22,764 nucleotides of DNA, taken from positions 1 through 22,764 of the forward strand of contig DATJYV010000110.1 in the NCBI GenBank assembly GCA_035499415.1, in the 5' to 3' direction. The stretch's first letter is position 1. The number at the start of each line of letters is the position of its first letter. Below, piece by piece: positions 21,698 to 22,764 of this stretch. A program made the translations under genes and the position numbers. Source of the DNA: DATJYV01 sp035499415 (lineage in GTDB: Bacteria; Bacteroidota; Ignavibacteria; UBA10030). The notes below the pieces were generated by a model. The model was not told the origin of the DNA. It made no database searches and saw only the letters and a list, made by a program, of their open reading frames with translations.

Positions 21698-22764
21698 ATG
21701 TGGCTTGAGCTCATCCGCGACTTTCTCCAGGACCTCCGCGCACACCGGACCCGCGCCCTCCTGACCTTCGTCGCCATTACCTGGGGAACCGTTTCGGTCG
21801 TCCTCCTCCTGTCGTTCGGAGAAGGGTTAGGCAGTGCGATGCTGCACGGTCTGACGGGAGCTGGAAACAAGATCATGATCGTGTACGGCGGCGAAACGGG
21901 GCGCGCGTTCCAGGGATTGCCGAAGGGACGGCGACTGCAGTTCGTGGAGGACGACGTCGACCTCCTGCGGCGCGCAGTCCCTGAGATCGAGATGGCAAGT
22001 CCGCAGTACCGCACGAACGTCACGCTGACGAACGGAAGATTCCAGATCACCACCGAGTGCGAAGGGGTGAATGCCGAATTCGAGGAGATGCGAACGATGT
22101 ATCCCGCCGGTGGGGGCCGTTTCCTGAATTCGCTCGACGTGACGGAGGAGCGCCGCGTTCTCTTCCTCGGTCCGGAAATTGCGGGGGAAGTTTTCGGAAC
22201 CGTCGACCCGGTCGGCAGATCGGTTCTGGTGGATAACGTTCCGTTCATCGTGGTCGGCATCATGGAAAAGAAACTTCAGACCTCGATGAATAACGGCCCC
22301 GACGCACGTCGCGCCATCATGCCGTACACGACGTTCCGGAATTTATATGGAAATCAATTTGTGAATTCCGTCGTCCTCCGTCCATCCGACCCGGGGCGGC
22401 AGGCATTTATCAAGGGAGAGCTGTACCGCGTGCTCGGCCGCAAGTATCGGTTCGACCCGCAAGACGAGCGCGCGCTCGCGATCTGGGACTTCATTGAAGG
22501 AGAGAAGATCAACCGGAAGATCAACTTCGGCATGTCGATCTTTCTGGGTTCCGTCGGATTTCTCACGCTTCTGATCGCCGGGGTCGGAGTGGCCAACGTG
22601 ATGTACGTCGTCGTGAAGGAGAGGACGCGGGAGATCGGCATCAAGATGGCGATCGGGGCCCGGCGGAGCTACATCCTCGCGCAGTTTGTGTTCGAGGCGC
22701 TGTTCATCGCCCTCCTCGGAGGCGCGGCGGGCATTCTCCTGTCATGGGCCGTCGTCTCGGTTGT
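21698..22764 (+). CDS. ABC transporter permease, FtsX/MacB type (second, cut by right edge)
   Basis: From ATG 21698 the frame stays open to the window end, 355 codons. It parallels the first permease in layout: TM1 (ALLTFVAITWGTVSVVLLLS), periplasmic domain with SPQYRTNVTLTNG, AGGGRFLNSLDVTEERRVLFLG and DPVGRSVLVDNVPFIVVGIM, then C-terminal helices and ERTREIGIKMAIGARRSYIL. The two proteins share many positions, including RYRFDP/RKYRFDP blocks, so they look like an ancient tandem duplication that now forms a heterodimer. The last helix is missing beyond the edge. The ATPase gene may lie further right. Confidence 0.9.
   Translation, partial: MWLELIRDFLQDLRAHRTRALLTFVAITWGTVSVVLLLSFGEGLGSAMLHGLTGAGNKIMIVYGGETGRAFQGLPKGRRLQFVEDDVDLLRRAVPEIEMASPQYRTNVTLTNGRFQITTECEGVNAEFEEMRTMYPAGGGRFLNSLDVTEERRVLFLGPEIAGEVFGTVDPVGRSVLVDNVPFIVVGIMEKKLQTSMNNGPDARRAIMPYTTFRNLYGNQFVNSVVLRPSDPGRQAFIKGELYRVLGRKYRFDPQDERALAIWDFIEGEKINRKINFGMSIFLGSVGFLTLLIAGVGVANVMYVVVKERTREIGIKMAIGARRSYILAQFVFEALFIALLGGAAGILLSWAVVSV

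Overview
The window is about 22.8 kb of GC-rich, gene-dense bacterial chromosome. The gene content suggests the Bacteroidota/Chlorobi/Ignavibacteria (FCB) neighbourhood. Supporting signs are a small DUF4296-like lipoprotein, a tandem M16 protease pair, a DUF4097 gene next to an HlyD adaptor and stand-alone MacB-type permeases, promoter-like sites near the Bacteroidota TAnnTTTG pattern, and word-like intergenic repeats. This placement is an inference from family distribution; no rRNA or other marker gene is present. There is no prophage, CRISPR array, tRNA or rRNA that I can see.

Layout, left to right. Positions 1-4646 are all on the minus strand: a ComF-type phosphoribosyltransferase (cut by the left edge), uvrB, a small S23-type four-helix-bundle gene set between inverted 8-bp repeat arrays, and a secreted C45/phospholipase B-like Ntn hydrolase. 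A short lipoprotein gene diverges from the hydrolase at 4771. A 505-bp intergenic region (5122-5626) holds a dispersed repeat and a palindromic MITE-like element with 10-bp terminal inverted repeats. Next come two M16 genes (5627-9292) that look like the two complementary halves of a heterodimeric zinc protease; the second carries an extra C-terminal LolA-like domain. They end in a clear hairpin-T terminator, followed at once by a promoter, a 12-bp palindrome and a LexA/CI-like S24 repressor gene. A TPR/coiled-coil/TerB-like/receiver protein follows.

Positions 11564-15290 are minus-strand again: a UvrD/PcrA helicase split by one in-frame TGA, then a nucleotidyltransferase and a CDP-alcohol phosphatidyltransferase that overlap by 4 bp and probably make one phospho-alcohol product. 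A second copy of the dispersed repeat, in inverted orientation, lies just upstream of the helicase. A cupin gene diverges from ackA (acetate kinase), which is followed closely by an alpha/beta hydrolase. The right end is a plus-strand export cluster: a DUF4097 protein, an HlyD/MacA-type adaptor and two FtsX/MacB-type permeases, the last cut by the right edge. Their ATPase is not in the window.

The most unusual material is non-coding. There are 8-bp tandem arrays in inverted orientation around the S23 gene, a 90-bp repeat present twice at about 90% identity, a nested-hairpin MITE-like element, and repeat sequence running right up to the non-ATG start codons of comF, uvrB and uvrD. The most notable gene-level points are the nonsense-split helicase, the S24 repressor with a likely self-operator, the M16-LolA fusion and the multidomain receiver protein.
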